A DNA stretch of 64,000 bases from Antilocapra americana. Its lineage: Eukaryota; Chordata; Mammalia; Artiodactyla; Antilocapridae. Position 1 is the stretch's first letter, and every line of letters begins with the position of its first letter. The DNA is taken from positions 5,325,433-5,389,432 of the forward strand of contig ML660774.1 in the NCBI GenBank assembly GCA_007570785.1, read 5' to 3'. Under the pieces are notes generated by a model. That model saw only the letters and a list, made by a program, of their open reading frames with translations, was not told the origin of the DNA and did no database searches. The translations under genes and the position numbers were made by a program. Below, piece by piece: positions 1 to 10,939 of the stretch.

Positions 1-1208
1 CGTCCAAAGGAGGACAAAGGGGCTGGGGTTGGGACAAGTGCTGTACAGCTGAAGTGGGGGGCTGGTGAAGGCCAGCAGCAGGAGGGTGTCTGACATCATG
101 CCAAGTGGGGGTCGGAGGTCTGGGGGGGGAGTGCAGTGCCCTGAAAGCCTCCTCCACGCTAGAAACACAGAGGTAGCCAGTCTCATCATAGGGTCCTTTA
201 TAAGGGGCTTATTTCACTGCCTCAAGCCACCAAACATGAAATTAGGGTTTTCAGCATTAGGCATACTATCTTATTAATTTAAGTACTAAAATTCTGTGGA
301 AGGAAGTACTCAAGGGTCATTTAGGAAATTGAATAATAACTATGCATTTGAAGGTATTTTGGTCGCAACACCACCCTGAAATAGTCTATCTGCACTGTCT
401 CCAATGCTCTGGTGCAAGCATAGAAAATACATTGTATCACTGCTTACAAAGGTAAACAAAGACACTTGGCTGGCATGGAACTCATTCATTCACTCGTCAA
501 ACGAAGGAATTGTGGCTCCTTGTGCTGGTGCTAAAGGTCATAGGTCAAAAGTGAAATCAGACCCGAAGCCTATTCTAACTAAAGAATTCAGTGGAATTTG
601 ACAGCATGGTACCTTTGCAGCTCCACTGGATGGCAACTCGCATACCTGAAGCAACTCACTTTTTTAAAAAGGGACTGGGAGTTCTTGGTGAAGTTTTGGA
701 TGCCCAATCAAAGTGTGTTGTGTACTTTTCTAAAAAAATCCAAGGGCCGAAGTCTTCCTTCTCAGGGCCCTGAGCCCTGCCGGGGAGTGGAGCACAGAGG
801 CTGACCTTGCCTGGCAGAGAATGCTGATGGGCTCAGTCAAACTCACAGCCAGGCAGGTGAACCGGAAGCCGGGGGCAGATGCAAGGAGTCGGCACCAATG
901 GAACTGGGCAGTGAGGTCAAAGGCCAAGATGCTGTGATGAAGAGGATGGCTGGAAAGTCTGCATGGCTTTCCTAAGCCAAGAGAGATGGCAGCATCTTTA
1001 TTAAAGTGGGACCAAGTGTAAGGCCTGGTCCCTTCTCCTCCTCTCACTTAACCATCACATAACATCGACTCACACCTCAAGTTCAAGGTGGCAGGTAGCT
1101 TTCCCTGAGGGAGGTTCATGTTTAGGGTGTTGAAGAGAAAGAGATGCTGTGTGCTTCCTCCACCCGCCCTCCCAACCTTGAACACTGGTAGGAGAAAAGA
1201 CATGGGAA
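1..1208. other. Unassigned single-copy-looking DNA
   Basis: No gene or recognisable young repeat is seen. Short open frames on both strands (for example minus strand 730-1047) match no family I know and lack coding character. Bases 760-1050 are moderately GC-rich and could be an eroded ancient repeat, but I cannot name it. Confidence 0.5.
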
Positions 1209-1372
1209 GGGAACTTCCCTGGCGGCCCAGTGGTTGGCCTCCCCCTCCAACGCCAGGGATGCGGGTCCCATCCCTGGTCAGAGAGGTAAGATCCCATGTG
1301 CCTTGCAGACAGAAAAGCCAAAACCTGGAACAGAAACAATATTGTTAAAAAAAAACTCAATAAAGAGTTGGG
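1209..1372 (+). mobile_element. CHR-type tRNA-derived SINE (cetartiodactyl)
   Basis: The copy opens with a diverged form of the CHR head (aacttccctggcggcccag), followed by a tRNA-like B-box region (gggtcccatccctggtc). It ends in the typical CHR tail with CAGAAACAATATTGTT and a terminal CAATAAAG motif. CHR SINEs are tRNA-Glu-derived elements shared by whales, hippos and ruminants, so this copy is older than the Bov-tA elements in the window. Length is near full. No target-site duplication was recognised. Confidence 0.8.
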
Positions 1373-2268
1373 TTTTTTTTGTTTTTTTTAAAGACATTGG
1401 AAGGAAATGTCCTGAAGAACAGAGGGCAAAGAATGCCTCGTGGTTTCTTGAGGCCCAAGCACTGCCTTAAGGTCTGCGACAAATGACAAGGTGAGCTGGG
1501 AGACTCAGGCTCCTGTTTCCCGGGCCAGGCCTTGGAGCCAAGAGACTTGGCTCCGCACTCACACTCTGCAGCTCTGCCCTGCCCCGCTCCCCTCATCCTA
1601 GCCACCCCCTCCCCAGCCCGAGAGCAGGGGCTTCGGTGGCTTCACTGGAGGAATCTGCTGCCGTTCTTGTTCCAGTGGAGCGTCTTTGGCAGGTGGCCTC
1701 CCGTCCTGGGCACAGCCGACAGCCCCTCCAGAAGGACATCTGCTGCTCAATTTCACCATTGCCCGGGCATATGGCCTTCAGTCCCCCTCCCCAACACTGT
1801 GGAGGCCCAGAAGACCTCCTGAGGTCATGAAAAGTTTTAGAGCCCAGGAATGACAGGAAAAAATAAAAAAACAGAGCCATGTTTCAAGAAAATGAATTTC
1901 ATCCACAGTGCAAAATGGATTCAGGGAGGTGGTCCAGAAGCCATTGCTATCAGAGTTAAACACTAATGAGGCATCAGAGCCCTGATACTGATGAGTGAGG
2001 GCAGAGATACTGAAGCATCAGAGCCTTAATGGTGATGGGTGGGGAGCAGAGATATGAAGGAAAGTCAACTGGACTCAGTAATTAGTGGGCTGTGGGGGAC
2101 AATAGAAAGAAAAGAGTCAGAGATAAGGTTTTGAACCTCAGAATTCCAAAAAATTAAGGAATACAGAGACAGCTGGATACAGTCTGAGAGTGACAAGGGG
2201 TTCTTCTGATACAGATTTCAGGTGGTATGCTCACGCCGACTGTCACGGTGTTATCTTTAGGCCCAAGT
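1373..2268. other. Intergenic DNA with a GC-rich patch
   Basis: Bases 1500-1800 are GC-rich with open frames on both strands, but I see no codon bias, splice pattern or recognisable domain. An imperfect 44-base tandem duplication lies at 1971-2059 and is listed separately. No gene is supported. Confidence 0.5.
1971..2059. repeat. Imperfect tandem duplication, 44-base unit
   Basis: GCATCAGAGCC occurs at 1971 and again at 2015. Each copy is followed by a similar order of motifs (GATG..., then GCAGAGATA). Two diverged units of about 44 bases are visible. This looks like a local duplication rather than a known repeat. Confidence 0.7.
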
Positions 2269-2280
2269 AAGAGTTCAAAT

Positions 2281-2481
2281 GGGCTTCCCAGGTAAAGAAT
2301 CTGCCTGCTAATGCAGGAAACTAGGGTTCGATCCCTGGATGGGGAAGATTCCCTGGAGAAGGAAATGGCAACCCACTCCAGTACTCTTGTCTGGAGAATC
2401 CCATGGACAGAGGGGCCTGGTAGGCTGCAGTCCACGGGGTCGCAGAGTCAAACACGACTGGGTGACTGAGTGTGCACACAC
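2281..2481 (+). mobile_element. Bov-tA SINE, target-site duplicated
   Basis: This is a tRNA-Glu-like head (CTTCCCAGGTAAAGAATC) joined to a Bov-A body (GAAATGGCAACCCACTCCAG, then ATCCCATGGACAGAGG), ending near GACTGAGTGTGCACACAC. Part of the head just after AGGT is missing compared with other copies. An 11-base target-site duplication AAGAGTTCAAA flanks it at 2269-2279 and 2482-2492. Bov-tA is a ruminant SINE whose 3' part derives from BovB and which is mobilised by the BovB reverse transcriptase. Confidence 0.93.
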
Positions 2482-2492
2482 AAGAGTTCAAA

Positions 2493-4281
2493 CATTTTCA
2501 GAACGTGTAAGAACATTATTTCAAGTGTGTGTGGTACAATAAATTGAAAATGTGTAAAAACGTTTAGTCCAAACTAATGCACAACAGGCTTTTTCTTCTT
2601 CCTTCATATTTATTTATAGTTTTTTTGAAAGAGTGAATAATTCATAATGAGTATATCTTGAAAATACACTTGAAATAAATAAGTGATCACACACATTTGA
2701 GTTTCCTCATAGGAGTCTGTTAGATGCACTGCACACAGCTCCGTTTGCAATTCACCATTTCTATTCAAGTCGGGTTATCTTAATCATTGTGTCACAGGCT
2801 CTGTTCTGCTCAACAACTCCACATAATCAACACTACAATCTTTCCATTCACACATTTACTTTCCTGGTCATTATTTTAATGAGACGCAGGAAATGGCTCT
2901 GGCGGATTCCTGAAAACATTCTCTTACAAGGCTTATACAGAAGTCCAGTGTTAAATTCACTTTCATAGAAAATAATATTTAAATGCAAATAGAAAGTATT
3001 TTTTAAAAAAAGAAACACATTATTCTGTTCAATTAAAATTACTGCCTTTCTCCTCCTTGGTACAAAGAGAGATATTTGTGTTAAACGATCTGGTGAGAGA
3101 TGTGTCTATAAAGCACATTTTCACAGAAGCTCTTCAGGAACACTGAGTCTGGGTGGTTCCCACTCGCCAGGAAGCTTTGGGACTTTTCAATTTCAGCTTC
3201 TTTCTCTGATAAGATTCCCCCTCTTGTTCATTCTCTCTAGCTTTCTTGAATTGAAAATCATCCCGTCTACAGCAAAATACAGTCTGCTAATAATTCTCTT
3301 AATGCTCATTGGGTCATTTAATTCCTACTTCAGTGGTGACTCTGAAAACACAATTTGGCCGTGGCTTAAAAATACAAATGTTTACTCTCTAACTCCTTTT
3401 TGGCTCACACCCTTCTTCCAATCCTGTTCTTTTCACAACTCTCCTTCTCTTTGTGCAAATCGCTCTCCTAACTAAACAAGTCACCTCAGCTAAATAGTTC
3501 TTTCCATGTAATTAACAAATCATTGAATCCTAAACTGAGCCGTTTGCATCATCACATGTAGAAACTTGGGCCTCAGAAAGGCTAACGCACGGCTCCTGAT
3601 CCTGCAGCCCACCTAACACCTCTCACGTGTGCCCCTGACAGACCCCCACCTCTCCGTGGGGCTGGTCCCAGGACCCTGGCACCCTGACACCCAGGATTCC
3701 CCCAGAATAGATTTCCTCCCAGCTGCAGTGGAATGTTGCTATGACCGATTTACACCCAGTCTTTTCATTCTAAAGCTGCCCTTTCATTCGTTGTGCCCTT
3801 GACGCATCATTTTCCTGTAGATGACGCCGTGAACCTTTTATTTATTTGTGTATTTATTTATTTGCAGATTCCTCTTCTCACATTTGACTGCTATCTTTCC
3901 CCCTGTGTAAATTTCTTTCTCGGTAGCCCAGGGGAGGAGCGTCTGCATGGAGTCGATGTGGCTGCTTTCGACTCGCATCAGGTTCCGAAGCCCCCTTCTT
4001 GCTCTTGCACACCCTTAAAGTGGATTAGGCAGAATATGAAAACGTTCAGCAAACCGGCGATTAATTCTGAGAAGTCATGCTTCTAGACAGGCCTCTCCTC
4101 CACCACTGCTTACTCTGTCCTCCCAGGCAGGCCAAAGGATGCAAAAGCAACTTGGTAATTTAGACAGCTCGCCGAAAGAAGGAATATTTAAAATGAAAAC
4201 AAAAAATCAGCTAAACTAATTTTGGCATCTAATGAAAATTGTTGCTTGGATTTTTCCTCATTTAAAATGTCCACTCTCCAG
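2493..4281. other. AT-rich intergenic DNA
   Basis: No gene found. Bases 3500-3620 vaguely resemble a degraded minus-strand MIR (GGGCCTCAGAAAGGCTAA). Bases 3836-3867 are a run of TTTATTTATTTG-type motifs that is best read as low complexity. The rest is unassigned. Confidence 0.5.
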
Positions 4282-4601
4282 AGCCTTCCCTGGTGGCCCA
4301 GTGGTTATGAGTCTGTGCTTCCAGTACTGGAAGTGTGCTAACTCGCCTCAGTCATGTCTCTTTGCGACCCCATGGACTGTACCTGCCAGGATCCTCTTTG
4401 TATGGGATTTTCCAGGCAAGAATACTGGAGTGGGTTGCGATTCCCTTCTCCAGGGGATCGATCCAGCATCTCTTATGTCTCCTGCATTGGCAGGCAGGTT
4501 CTTTACCTCCAATGCCACCAGGGAACATGGGTGCAATTCTTGGTCAGGGAACTAGGATCCCCCATGTCCTGTGGCCAAAAGATGGAAATAAATAAATAAA
4601 G
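4282..4601 (+). mobile_element. CHR-type SINE split by a Bov-tA
   Basis: The 5' part (CCTTCCCTGGTGGCCCAGTG, 4282-4330) and the 3' part (TTGGTCAGGGAACTAGGATC through GGCCAAAAG and an AATAAATAAATAAAG tail, 4526-4601) are the two halves of one CHR SINE. Between them lies a complete minus-strand Bov-tA. The nesting shows that the CHR copy is the older element. Confidence 0.85.
4331..4525 (-). mobile_element. Bov-tA SINE nested in a CHR SINE
   Basis: Read on the minus strand this is a Bov-tA. The Bov-A end (GCGACCCCATGGACTGT) comes first on the plus strand and the tRNA-like head (CTGCATTGGCAGGCAGGTTC, then CCACCAGGGAA) comes last. It interrupts the CHR element after its ...CAGTACTGG segment. Any target-site duplication is too short to call with confidence. 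Confidence 0.9.
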
Positions 4602-6832
4602 TATGTATTATGCTTTCAAATAAAATGTCCACATTCCTGTTTAGAAAGGAGACTTCAGAAAATAGAGCACAGATTCATTATAAGGTAACATGGTGAGTAA
4701 TTACCCTCCCTCCTCAGAATAGGCTTTCTGAGCCCTTGCTCCACTGTGAGTCTGGTTTTTCTCTTTTTTCTATGGATGGCTTGGCTCACAGAGCCTCAGG
4801 ACTGCTCTCATTCTTAAAATGGTGAATGCTACTGCCACCCTGATTTTCCCCAATTAGAAGCATCTCAGATTCAATCATGGCCCAGTCCTGTGAGAAGAAA
4901 GCCAGGGGACTGCTTACTACCTGGGATTCAAGAAAATGTCTCCCTCTTCCCATGTTCAAGGCTGGAATTCATGACACTACTGAGCGATTCCTTTATGAAT
5001 GCCTTTCCTCCATTCCTAACCCCTGCTATTATTTTTTGAGAATTCTGCCAACATTCTTTATGATGGCTCTATTTCCCATATGTGTCATGGGCTTGGATTC
5101 ATTCATCCAACAAATATTTGTTGAGAACCTTTCATTTTCCATCCTTGCTAAATGTCAGTTGCTCCAAAACCTAGTGATTTCTGCTCTTTCCTTCCTTCCT
5201 TGCAACTCAGTTCTAGATTCTTTTGTCCTGCCTCCCTTCCCAAGAAGTCAATTTCAAGTTATTTGCTCAAGGAATAAAAAATTAGCAGAAGTGTCTGAGG
5301 ATTCAAATTTGGGGAGTTTCTGTTTAGAAAAAGAACTTGGCATATCTGACTGAATTCTCTAGAGCTCAAAATTCTCAATCCTTTAAAAAAAATTCTTTAA
5401 ACACCTCTCTACTATGATTATCTCTAACTCCCTGTGTGTTTTCTTACTTGATGCATTCAACCTACATGTGAGCCTCTCAGAAATTTGTTTGCTAAATCAT
5501 CTGGCAAATGGTCTTGTTGATGTCTGCTGAGCGGCTCAGAGCCTGCAGTTGTTAAGTACTTATTACAGGAATCCAGCCGGGCAAATTAAGAAAGCTACAT
5601 GTTTGCTTATTATTTTAGGACTATTATGCTATCTTCTGAGGGGACTCCATCTTGGACCTTCTGACCTGAAAGGATGCACTGTTCTTTAGCCAGAGGTTGC
5701 TGCGTGGAATCTGAATCTCTGACCTGGTGACAATAAAAATGATTATCTTTATTCAAGGAGGGGGGACATGTCCTCTTGTTCTTTTCATAGTTCAGCCTGC
5801 TGGAAAACACTTATTTAAGCAGCTCGAGGTTCACTCGGTGTGTTGTAACTAAGCTGGGAACATTTTCTGCGTACAAATGAAACTGTTTGCTTCATTTTTT
5901 AACGTAAGTACCTTATATAAAGAGTACTCCAACATGCGTGCTTTCTGTTCAAGGTAACCATCTCTCCCAACCTGTATAAAACGATCTACACAGAGTGGCA
6001 GAGTTGTTTTGAAAAGTATAGCTGATGTTTCTGGTGCTTATTCGGAAAGTCCATATTACAAATTGAAGCTGCCATATAAGTAACTTACACATCTCATAAA
6101 AAATAACAAGAAGCTTTTTGGAGGACCATTATTAAAGCAGATGTGGCAGTGTCTGAAAAGTTTCCCACTTTGTCAAAGATGGGAAAATATGATCAGAACT
6201 CCTTTAAGTAAATGAACTGTAGGGTCCGTACATATGCCAGTTTTCTAAAGCCTGGGCATTTGTATTGTGGTCGACCCAAAGCTTTGCCTTCGGTACCTCC
6301 TTTCTGTGTCAGAAGCATCACAGCTGTGGTTGAAATCCCTCCCCAAGAGTGTCAGCGTTGCTCTTAAGCTCTTCCTAAATGTTCTTCTGGTTTAAGATGC
6401 TGATGCTGACATGATTGGGAAGAAAATACCTGTGTCGTAGGAGATTAGCGTGTTTCCCCAAACATTGCAGTCGGTTTCACCAGCTTTAAAAATGTAAGTG
6501 ATGCAAAGGAAAGTTGTCCTTTCCTTGTCTACTGGAGGTATTTTTTTAATAATGCAAGCTGCTTAAGCGCAGAGTTAATGTCTAACATGCCTTTTCTAGC
6601 AACAGACGTTGTACTTTATAAATGCTTTATGATGTTAAATATTTGTGAGGAGTAAAGGAACTTGCCTGTTCAAAATGAAAAGCATTGGACCATCTTGCAG
6701 CAGTCACATCATTAAGAAGTCAGATGCCAAATCCGGATGTACCCCAACACACCATTTTCTGTGAATCTGCCTGTGGTTCTCTGGTCTGGGCAATAAAAGT
6801 TGCTTCTTACTCAAGATGCTAAGGCAGGAATC
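4602..6832. other. SINE-free intergenic DNA with one ancient repeat
   Basis: No ruminant SINE or LINE is seen. Around 5095-5260 the sequence CATCCAACAAATATTTGTTG followed by GAGAACC resembles the end of an ancient mammal-wide L2/L1M-type repeat. The 158-codon open frame at 4877-5353 runs straight through it and is therefore judged non-coding. The remainder is unassigned. Confidence 0.5.
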
Positions 6833-6935
6833 AACAGACTGATTCTGTAAAGGGACAAATACTAAATAGTTTAGGCTTTATGGGTCAAGAGTGTAGATCA
6901 AGGATAGTCGATAGGTGCTCAATAAGAAAGAAACC
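6833..6935 (+). mobile_element. Relic of a hAT/Charlie-type non-autonomous DNA transposon
   Basis: The run TTCTGTAAAGGGACAAATAC, followed by a degraded TTTAGGCTTTATGGGTCA, matches the well-known pattern of a mammal-wide MER-class hAT element (TGTAAAGGGCCAGATAGTAA type). The copy is partial and diverged. The exact family name is uncertain. Confidence 0.6.
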
Positions 6936-6990
6936 AAACCTCTACAGGTATTTTTTGCAAGACAGTAGTGTGCCTCTCTTATAAATTGGA

Positions 6991-7086
6991 TTTTCTTCAA
7001 GTGTGGTCTTGGGGCCATCTGATGTCACATCACCAAGTTGGTTTATTAAACGAACAGATTCTTGGGGCTTCCTGCATATGCTTAAG
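6991..7086 (-). mobile_element. MER5A-like hAT relic
   Basis: TCAAGTGTGGTCTTGGGGCC, then CATCACCAAGTTGGTTTATTA and CAGATTCTTGGGGC follow, in order, the reverse complement of MER5A. It is a mammal-wide non-autonomous hAT DNA transposon, long inactive. Confidence 0.65.
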
Positions 7087-7679
7087 CTTGTCTGATTAGC
7101 CTTACCTTGCTGTTCTACAACCTTGGTTTAGCTGGCAAAGTGTATCCCCTTTCTTTAGGAAATCCAGCGCTTTCCTGGACTTTTTCCCTTCAGCCTTCAG
7201 ATAGGCTCAGCTCCCTCCTTTTAAAAGTAAACATTATTTTGACTCTGCTCTGACTACCCCCTACCCCCTGCCCCCATTACCCACTTCAAAGTCAGGCTCT
7301 TCAAATGTACCTCGTTGCCTCCCCCGCCACCATGCTTTCACATCCTTCTACAATTTCATTCTTGTTCTCACCATCTATCCAGGGTACACCCCCTAGATTG
7401 CCATGATAGTCTTTCAGATCCTCAGTCTTTGTTATCTTAAACGGCTACCTGTCATTCGTCACTACTGGCAGCTCCTGTTCCCCAAATACCTCCGCTTTGT
7501 TCATACTGTTCCCTGTATATCTGGGGAAAGTCCTAGAGAGAATTGTTACCCAGTCCAGTAGATAATTTCTTCAGATGCTCTTGGTCATTTTGCAACTTCA
7601 TCTTAGACCATCAGAAGCGGGTATTAACTGGGCTTAGGAGTCCAGGAGGTAAATAAATCCTTATCTGGGGCAGGAGTCT
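7087..7679. other. Unassigned pyrimidine-rich intergenic DNA
   Basis: Bases 7200-7520 are C/T-rich (CTACCCCCTACCCCCTGCCC around 7255-7274). No gene or named repeat is recognised. Confidence 0.45.
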
Positions 7680-8170
7680 ACGGCTGTGAGCGGGCCTGCA
7701 GGCTCTGCACATACGAACGCATCAGCCTGCCTGTACTCGTGGGTGTTAAGTACTTAGAAGATTGGGAGCTCCAAGCTCGGGCTCTGTTTCTCGCGGGTGA
7801 GAAGCTGGGTGGGTGAGGTCACCTGAGGAGCGGCTGGGGAGAACTGGCTGACTGGCGTCTCCATCTGTACCTGCTCCGCAGCCCCGCTGCCCCGAGACGG
7901 AGTGTGAGGCTATTCAGCAGCTGGGGTGCCCGCAGTGCCCTGACTCCCCTCGCCCGCACCCTCCGCCAGCAACCCTCGGGTTCCCTTCAGGCGCCTGCCC
8001 CTTCCCAGCCCCAGCCTGCACGCCGCCCACCCACACGCGGCCGCGTCTGCCCGCTGCCTCCTGGCTGCCCGCTCCTCTAACCTGTGCGCGCCCACCCTGC
8101 GCCTGCCCTCAGGGCCCACCTTTTGAGCTGACTGCTGTGTCTACACCTGCAGCCCTGACCGCTCACGCTC
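7680..8170. promoter_or_regulatory. GC- and CpG-rich block (candidate small CpG island or retrocopy)
   Basis: Counting by eye, 7861-8101 holds about 21 CpG dinucleotides in roughly 240 bases at high GC, against a largely CpG-poor AT-rich background. It includes clusters such as CACACGCGGCCGCGTC (8032-8047). The block is followed directly by an A21 run (8171-8191), so it could instead be a GC-rich retroposed transcript 3' end on the plus strand. A minus-strand open frame (7910-8119) is Arg/Ala/Gly-rich, as expected from composition alone. No TATA box, known exon or protein match is seen. Confidence 0.45.
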
Positions 8171-8191
8171 AAAAAAAAAAAAAAAAAAAAA
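8171..8191 (+). repeat. A21 homopolymer
   Basis: 21 consecutive A follow the CpG-rich block. It may be the poly(A) tail of a retrocopy, although no AATAAA lies just upstream and I found no flanking duplication. Confidence 0.9.
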
Positions 8192-8861
8192 CCCGTCTTT
8201 CTCAGTTGTCTGAGATGCTAACCAATTAACTTCACTTGGATTCCCAGCAGTTATCTAATTCAATTTATCAAAATGGAAAATAAAAAGTCCCTTCCAAATA
8301 AGCTTCTCTTCATCCATTCTCTGAACCCATTTCATGCAGCTGCTTTCCTATGAGCCCATCTCTAAAGCTACAAGCCTTGTAATCACTCTTTATTCCCCTC
8401 TCACTGCCTAGTATCCCAGTCCTTCAGATATTTTATTAAGTTATTTTAATTATTTTACTTGTATTCCCGTATGTGTTTATTTTATAACCGTGGGGTTCAT
8501 CCATCTCCTATGACGTGGTGGGTGTACACACACTTTTTTAAAGTAGTCTTGCTGCTTCCAGTTTCTTCTCCAGCTTTATTTAGTGTAGTGTTGTCACACC
8601 CTTCTTAAAACTCCTGGTTCATCGAGCTCCTGGGCCTACTAAGGCTCCCTACTAGCTGCTTGGTAACAGAACCTGTTTTTAAGCTCATTTCCTGCACTCT
8701 TTATTCTAACGAGCAGATCTCCTGATTTCTCCTTCTGTATTCTGCACTTTCCCCGCGCCTCTGCCGTCACTGATGCTCTTTCCTCAATCTGGATACCCTC
8801 CCTCCACAGACGGTTCTAGCAGGAAGGGTGACCTTGCTAAGAGAGAAGAGCTGAGTTCTTG
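8192..8861. other. Unassigned intergenic DNA
   Basis: AT-rich and pyrimidine-rich. No gene, no ruminant SINE and no named repeat is recognised. Confidence 0.45.
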
Positions 8862-8873
8862 CCTAGGGTGTCT

Positions 8874-9083
8874 GATGCGTTTGTGCATGGTCAGTCATGT
8901 CTGACTCTTTGTGACCCCATGGACTGCGGCCCACCAGGCTCCTCTGTCCATGGGGGTTCTCCAGGCACGAGTCCTGGAGTAGGGTGCCATGCCCTCCTCC
9001 AGGGGATCTTCCCAAACTCATGGACTGAACCCAGGTCTCCCGCACTGTAGGCGATTCTTTATTGTCCAAGCCATGAGGGAAGC
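8874..9083 (-). mobile_element. Bov-tA SINE (minus), target-site duplicated
   Basis: The Bov-A part comes first on the plus strand (TGTGACCCCATGGACTGCGG, then CCAGGCACGAGTCCTGGAGT) and the degraded tRNA-like head comes last (GAGGGAAGC). A 12-base duplication CCTAGGGTGTCT flanks it at 8862-8873 and 9084-9095. It lies 57 bases from an oppositely oriented Bov-tA. Confidence 0.93.
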
Positions 9084-9140
9084 CCTAGGGTGTCTCACCT
9101 AATTGTAAATATTTACTGAACTCTACATGATCCCAGGAAT

Positions 9141-9340
9141 AGTGCTTACCAGGAGGCGCTAGTGGTAAAGAAGCCACCTGCCAATGCAGGAGACACAAGA
9201 GGCACTGGTTGGTGTTGGATCCCTGGGTCAGGAAGATCCCCTGGAACAGGAAATGGCAACCCACTTCAGTACTCTTGCCTGGGAAATCCCATGGGGTTTT
9301 AAGAGCTGGACCCAACTGAGCGACTGAGCACACAAGACTT
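9141..9340 (+). mobile_element. Bov-tA SINE (plus)
   Basis: The head GTGCTTACCAGGAGGCGC is followed by GAAGCCACCTGCCAATGCAG and the Bov-A body (CTTGCCTGGGAAATCCCATG). The copy ends at GAGCGACTGAGCACAC. A short duplication CAGGAAT is present at 9134-9140 and 9341-9347. It forms an inverted pair with the preceding minus-strand copy. Confidence 0.9.
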
Positions 9341-9347
9341 CAGGAAT

Positions 9348-10254
9348 GCCATCACTCGTTGTCTTTAATCCTTCCCCTCCTCCACAGGTGACCTCTGAGA
9401 AGCGGGGTGATATGGGGTGAGTCAGGACCAACCATAGTCATCACAGGTCCTGCCACTATCACTGCCCCTCATCATCTCTCTTGGATTTATAATCCCATCC
9501 TCAGAGGAAATGTCAACACAAGGCACAAGGCATAGCAGCAGGCCTCCTTTCAAAGTTCGTTTCTCCCTGGAACAAGCACTAGAACCAGAATTCTTTTGAA
9601 AAGTAAAGATAATTCTCATTGAGCTCGAACTCATGAACAAAGGATGTGGTGCTTGTTTACAAGAATTATAAATACAGTGCCCACATTGTTTATTATACTT
9701 TTGTCTTTTTTTCTGGTTGAAATTAAAGATGGCATTTTGGGGGAGAGCACAGATAAATGAGATTCATATGAGCGCCTATGATTAATTATGCCATAATTAA
9801 ATATTAACCACTCCAGTATGTCTTATATTTATGCTGTGTCTTCCTTTTCTATTTGAAAATTGCTTAATTACATAAAGAAATATGTCAGAAATATAGGCTA
9901 TATTCTGATTCTGAATTTGAAAGAAATTTGGTGTGTACATGAAAAGAAATCCCCAATGTTAACCACTTAAGACTTGGTAGATTTTTCAGATATTAAGTCT
10001 ACTGCAACCTGTAAGAAATCAAAATTAAATAATTCAGCTTATTAATTTGTTTAAAAAGTCCTAAATCCTTGCATCAGAAAAATATCCTGAAATTAATTTT
10101 TTTCAATGCTTTCAGCATTTAATCTCATCACAGTGAGGCATACTGTGTTTCATGCTACTGAAATACTTTCTGATTTACCAAAGAAAATATACTTTAAATA
10201 CATTTTGTTGTGGTTTTTAATTCTTTGAAAACTACCGCTTTGCTTGCCATGTTA
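9348..10254. other. AT-rich intergenic DNA
   Basis: No gene or recognisable repeat. Several short inverted A/T stretches reflect base composition. Confidence 0.45.
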
Positions 10255-10430
10255 CTTTGCCAGATTCCTTAATCCGTGCAGGGCCCTCATTTAATTCATC
10301 TGTAAATCAGAGACATTATAATTCCTAGCAGGTTTGTCACTAGGATTATAAGGGTTCTAATATGTCAAACATGTAGCACAGATCCTGGCACATATGAAAT
10401 ACAGCAAATGGTTGTGCTAATGTCTATTTA
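10255..10430 (+). mobile_element. MIR (plus), degraded
   Basis: The order CTCATTTAATTCATCTGTAA, then AGGATTATAAG and GATCCTGGCACATATGAAAT follows the 3' two-thirds of MIR (CTCATCTGTAAAATG, GAGGATTAAATG, GTGCCTGGCACATAGTA). MIR is a mammal-wide tRNA-derived SINE mobilised by L2. Confidence 0.75.
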
Positions 10431-10599
10431 TTAAGTTGATTAAAATGTACAATCCATATCTCTCAACTGCTATGAATACATATTCTTTTCTTCTCATTAT
10501 TAGAATACATTTAGACATGGAATGGGAGATGTAAATGCATAGGGATTCCCTTTTCTCTTTCATAAGGTTTATAAAAGGTTTTTGCATTTTTCAACCAAG

Positions 10600-10939
10600 C
10601 TGAGATGCATAGTGGGTTGTGCCTGGCTCCCTGGGAGCTCGCTGTGATGTGCTCCTTGCAGTTAAAATCCAGACTTGACCCCTACCCCCTTTTCAGGGCC
10701 TCCACATGGTTTCCAGAGCTGGAAATCAGACACCAGGAGCATTGGGAGGCAAGTGGAACAAACAAGTGGAAGGGGATGCGGCAGCTGCAACTATTACACA
10801 GCAGCTAAGAGCATGCTTGGGATCCCTGCAGGCGCCCCATGGCCCCCTCTGCTCAAGTGTTTGGGGCTCCAAGTAATAATAAAAGGTCAGCCATCAGAGA
10901 CTCTGTTTATCTCAACTATTTGAAAAAAAAAAAAAAAAA
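10600..10939 (+). other. Possible retroposed transcript end with A-tail
   Basis: A moderately GC-rich segment carries AATAAA at 10878-10883 and ends in a 17-A run at 10923-10939. The gap of about 40 bases between signal and tail is longer than usual. No target-site duplication was found and the 67-codon open frame matches nothing known. It may be a processed-transcript fragment or simply unique DNA beside an A-run. Confidence 0.3.

Noticed and set aside
3836..3867. AU-rich element of a 3' UTR
   Set aside because: The ATTTA runs are not attached to any coding exon or poly(A) signal, so they are best read as low complexity.
4877..5353. 158-codon plus-strand open frame as a gene
   Set aside because: It runs through an ancient repeat end (5095-5260), has no recognisable domain and shows no splice or promoter context.
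9141..9340. tRNA gene suggested by A/B-box-like sequence (also at every Bov-tA and CHR copy)
   Set aside because: The tRNA similarity is that of SINE heads. No cloverleaf with intact acceptor and anticodon stems is present.
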